Origin: Lachnoclostridium sp. UBA6558
Lineage (GTDB): Bacteria; Bacillota; Clostridia; Lachnospirales; Lachnospiraceae
Direction of reading: 5' to 3'
Length of the DNA stretch: 8,160 nucleotides
Assembly (NCBI GenBank): GCA_002434335.1
Contig: DJJW01000074.1
Span: 104,908 to 113,067 of the forward strand
Numbering within the stretch: position 1 is the first letter of the stretch; the number at the start of each line of letters is the position of its first letter. This document shows positions 6,709-8,160 of the stretch, in pieces. A program made the position numbers and the translations under genes. The notes beneath the pieces are model-generated. The model was given only the letters and a program-made list of their open reading frames with translations, was not told where the DNA came from and made no database searches.

Positions 6709-6737
6709 TTGTCAAATGTGCTTTGAAATGGTAAAAT
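6709..6737 (+). promoter_or_regulatory. Sigma-A promoter of the J-protein operon
   Basis: TTGTCA (6709-6714), a 17-bp spacer and TAAAAT (6732-6737) each match consensus at five of six positions, with ideal spacing. Transcription would start near 6744, leaving a leader of about 68 bases. A perfect TATAAT at 6748-6753, with TTGAAA 19 bases upstream, is a weaker overlapping alternative. Confidence 0.65.
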
Positions 6738-6770
6738 AATAAAAACTTATAATTTAATCATAAACAAAGG

Positions 6771-6788
6771 AATAGGTTGCTTCCTATT
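6771..6788 (+). other. Small hairpin in the leader of the J-protein gene
   Basis: AATAGG and CCTATT form a perfect 6-bp stem around a TTGCTT loop, about 24 bases before the ATG and just ahead of the weak ribosome site AGGTG (6799-6803). It might stabilise the message or affect initiation. It is short enough to be chance. Confidence 0.3.
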
Positions 6789-6811
6789 AGCAAGCTACAG
6801 GTGTAAATAAA

Positions 6812-7432
6812 ATGATAACAGATCCTTATAAATCCTTAGGGATATCTCCAAATGCATCCAATGATGAAGTAAAAAGAGCGTACAGAGAATTAAGCAGAAA
6901 ATACCATCCGGATTCCAATGTGGACAATCCATTGTCAGACCTTGCCGCAGAGAAATTCAAGGAAGTGCAGGCTGCTTATGATCAGATTATGAAGGAAAGA
7001 GAAGGTGGTTACAGTAGCAGCAGTTCTGGTTACGGAAGACCAGAAGGAAGCTCAGGTGATTCAGCAGAACTTAATACTGTATACAATTATCTGAACGGAA
7101 GACGTTACAGAGAGGCACTTAATACCTTAAGCAATATCTATCCAAGAACAGCAAGGTGGTATTATTACAGTGCTATTGCCAATGCCCAGACGGGTAATAA
7201 TTATGTGGCTTTAAATCATGCGAGAGAAGCTGTTAACATGGAACCGAATAATGTAGAATACAGAAACCTGCTGAATCAGATGGACTGGCAGGGCAGACGT
7301 TATGACAATACCAGGCAGCAGACCTACGGTGGTTATGGAAGCGGCTGTGGCAGCGGTAATTTTTGCTGTGATTTATGTATTGCGGATTCCTTATGTGAGT
7401 GTATGGGAGGGGATTTGTGCGGATGTTTCTAA
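6812..7432 (+). CDS. J-domain protein with TPR-like middle and cysteine-rich C-terminal tail
   Basis: A 206-residue protein. Residues 1-62 are a J domain: DPYKSLGISPNASNDEVKRA, then YRELSRKYHPD with the diagnostic HPD at 32-34, which stimulates DnaK ATPase. A Ser/Gly-rich linker (65-84) leads to a helical region (87-156) with TPR-like pairing, such as ALNHAREAVNMEPNNVEYR. A Tyr/Gly/Arg linker follows. The tail SGCGSGNFCCDLCIADSL plus CECMGGDLCGCF has eight cysteines in the last 28 residues (179, 185, 186, 189, 195, 197, 203, 205). It lacks the central zinc-finger and substrate domains of true DnaJ, so it is a specialised co-chaperone, not the housekeeping one. The tail could bind metal or lie at the membrane. 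It overlaps the following membrane-protein gene by 10 bases, which suggests a joint function. The client is unknown. Confidence 0.88.
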   Translation: MITDPYKSLGISPNASNDEVKRAYRELSRKYHPDSNVDNPLSDLAAEKFKEVQAAYDQIMKEREGGYSSSSSGYGRPEGSSGDSAELNTVYNYLNGRRYREALNTLSNIYPRTARWYYYSAIANAQTGNNYVALNHAREAVNMEPNNVEYRNLLNQMDWQGRRYDNTRQQTYGGYGSGCGSGNFCCDLCIADSLCECMGGDLCGCF

Positions 7433-7956
7433 GCACGAAGAAATTGACTTTTCTCGGACTGCTGCTGGCAGTTACCGTATTGCTGATAGTATTAAGCGGT
7501 ATTCTGGAATTTAATACCCTTTTTCTTCTGGCGGCGGCATCCTTTGGTGTTGGTATAGCTGTAAGAGAAGCCGGTGTACCAATGGGGTTTGGGTATTTAA
7601 TCGGAAGTATAGCACTTGGTTTTTTTCTGGCTCCCAATAAATTATATTGTATAACCTATGGAGCTATGGCAATCTATTTGCTTGCGGTAGAGTGTATTTA
7701 TGATAAACTTCTTGTGGTTAACAGTACGGCAGTACGGGGAAAGCTGCTATGGGTTCTAAAATATCTGATATTTAACCTGCTCTTTATACCAATGCTGTTA
7801 TTGTTTCCCAGTCTTATCTATGCAGGTAAAATAGACACCAGATTAATGTTTCTAATGCTTGCAGGTGGACAGATACTGCTATTTTTATATGATAAAGGAT
7901 ACAGATACTTTCAGGGAATTATCTGGGAAAGAGTGAGAACAAAGCTGAAGCTGTAA
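7423..7956 (+). CDS. Small polytopic membrane protein of unknown function
   Basis: A 177-residue, strongly hydrophobic protein with about six possible membrane segments (approximate residues 8-27, 31-47, 54-70, 74-92, 110-133, 140-157) and a basic C-terminal tail (ERVRTKLKL). I do not recognise a family or any catalytic motif. The start is ATG 7423, inside the last codons of the J-domain gene. GTG at 7417 is a serious alternative because GGAGG (7406-7410) sits at a better distance from it. The overlap makes translational coupling to the J protein likely, so this may be the membrane partner or client of that co-chaperone. That is inferred from position only. Confidence 0.75.
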   Translation: MFLSTKKLTFLGLLLAVTVLLIVLSGILEFNTLFLLAAASFGVGIAVREAGVPMGFGYLIGSIALGFFLAPNKLYCITYGAMAIYLLAVECIYDKLLVVNSTAVRGKLLWVLKYLIFNLLFIPMLLLFPSLIYAGKIDTRLMFLMLAGGQILLFLYDKGYRYFQGIIWERVRTKLKL

Positions 7957-7989
7957 ACGGTATATATGGGGTACTTGAGCGACTGTTTG

Positions 7990-8019
7990 AAAAGGCAGAT
8001 TTGCTAAGGTGCCCCTTTT
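7990..8019 (+). terminator. Weak terminator-like hairpin after the membrane-protein gene
   Basis: AAAAGGCA (7990-7997) pairs with TGCC and TTTT of 8010-8019, with two bulged C residues and a 12-nt loop; only a short T-rich tail follows. It is rightly placed to end the J-protein operon 34 bases after the stop, but its fold is imperfect and its strength doubtful. Confidence 0.35.
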
Positions 8020-8055
8020 CTATTTCCCTAGAAACTGCGCTCTCATTTAGCAAAT
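7999..8055. repeat. 9-bp inverted repeat upstream of the truncated last gene
   Basis: ATTTGCTAA (7999-8007) is the exact reverse complement of TTAGCAAAT (8047-8055), 39 bases apart, and a third partial copy, TTAGCAAA, occurs just inside the next reading frame at 8087-8094. The spacing is long for one operator, but two half-sites flanking a promoter are possible. No function is known. Confidence 0.4.
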
Positions 8056-8075
8056 GGGTAAAATACCTTATTTTT

Positions 8076-8160
8076 ATGAGAACCGCATTAGCAAAGCTAT
8101 ATGAGAAGAAAAAGCAGGAGAAAACCCTGAGCATCAACAAACTCATCGCAGAGTATGAAC
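8076..8160 (+). CDS. Start of a possible TetR-like regulator (3' end outside window)
   Basis: Twenty-eight codons are visible from ATG 8076 to the window edge: MRTALAKLYEKKKQEK followed by TLSINKLIAEYE. The pattern of a basic helix followed by LSINKLIAEY resembles the first helices of TetR/AcrR-type DNA-binding domains, where the next residues usually form the recognition helix. No good ribosome site precedes the ATG, and the frame stays open upstream to about 7896 without another ATG or GTG, so the true start could differ or the gene could be degraded. Family assignment is tentative. Confidence 0.4.
   Translation, partial: MRTALAKLYEKKKQEKTLSINKLIAEYE

Larger units (their letters stand above)
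6332..6811. other. AT-rich intergenic region between divergent operons
   Basis: About 480 bases without a supportable gene, markedly more AT-rich than the coding DNA. It holds the ribosome site of the DUF1836 gene at the left end, a perfect 8-bp inverted repeat, a 9-bp tandem repeat, and the promoter and leader of the J-protein operon at the right end. On the minus strand, TGCTATATT (complement of 6414-6422) is a possible extended -10 for the DUF1836 gene about 85 bases upstream of its start, but similar AT-rich matches are common here. Several TTAAGAA words (near 6611, 6673 and 6684) repeat without a fixed spacing. I see no tRNA, riboswitch or small-RNA signature, although an unrecognised RNA is possible. 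Confidence 0.6.

Noticed and set aside
7233..7637. 134-residue minus-strand open frame across the J-protein/membrane-protein junction
   Set aside because: It overlaps two convincing plus-strand genes, has low-complexity composition and no ribosome site or domain.

Overview
The window looks chromosomal and clostridial (Bacillota, most likely Lachnospiraceae or a close relative). The reasons are moderately AT-rich coding DNA, AGGAG-type ribosome sites, a DUF1836 regulator, and a J-domain protein with a cysteine-rich tail of a kind I associate with Lachnospiraceae. The genus cannot be fixed from the sequence alone. No transposase, integrase, tRNA or CRISPR array is visible, and base use in the resistance genes resembles their neighbours. 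The cluster therefore looks resident rather than freshly acquired, although the window is too short to prove this.

Bases 2-5772 form a vanG-type glycopeptide-resistance cluster in the order vanR (3' end only) - vanS - vanG - vanXY - vanTm - vanTr. VanS and VanR form the two-component sensor and regulator. VanG is the D-Ala:D-Ser ligase, VanXY removes the normal D-Ala-ending precursors, VanTm is a membrane protein that probably supplies L-serine, and VanTr is the racemase that makes D-Ser. Together they would replace the D-Ala-D-Ala terminus of cell-wall precursors with D-Ala-D-Ser, lowering vancomycin affinity. The regulator genes precede the ligase, as in vanG clusters. The serine racemase is split into separate membrane and racemase genes, as I remember for the enterococcal vanL cluster. 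Between vanS and vanG lie tandem 11-bp repeats resembling VanR/PhoB-type boxes, a strong intrinsic terminator, a candidate promoter, and a second hairpin that covers a possible short leader ORF.

Bases 5840-6331 carry a DUF1836 putative regulator on the minus strand, convergent with the van operon. A gene-free, very AT-rich stretch of about 480 bases follows. It contains an inverted repeat, a 9-bp tandem repeat and a good sigma-A promoter driving the next operon.

Bases 6812-7956 are a two-gene, overlapping operon: a J-domain/TPR-like protein ending in a cysteine-rich tail, then a small polytopic membrane protein. The last 200 bases hold a weak terminator-like hairpin, a 9-bp inverted repeat and the first codons of what may be a TetR-like regulator running off the end.

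I see no wholly new system. The most useful second looks are the split-racemase vanG layout, the regulatory layout ahead of vanG, and the cysteine-tailed J-protein operon.
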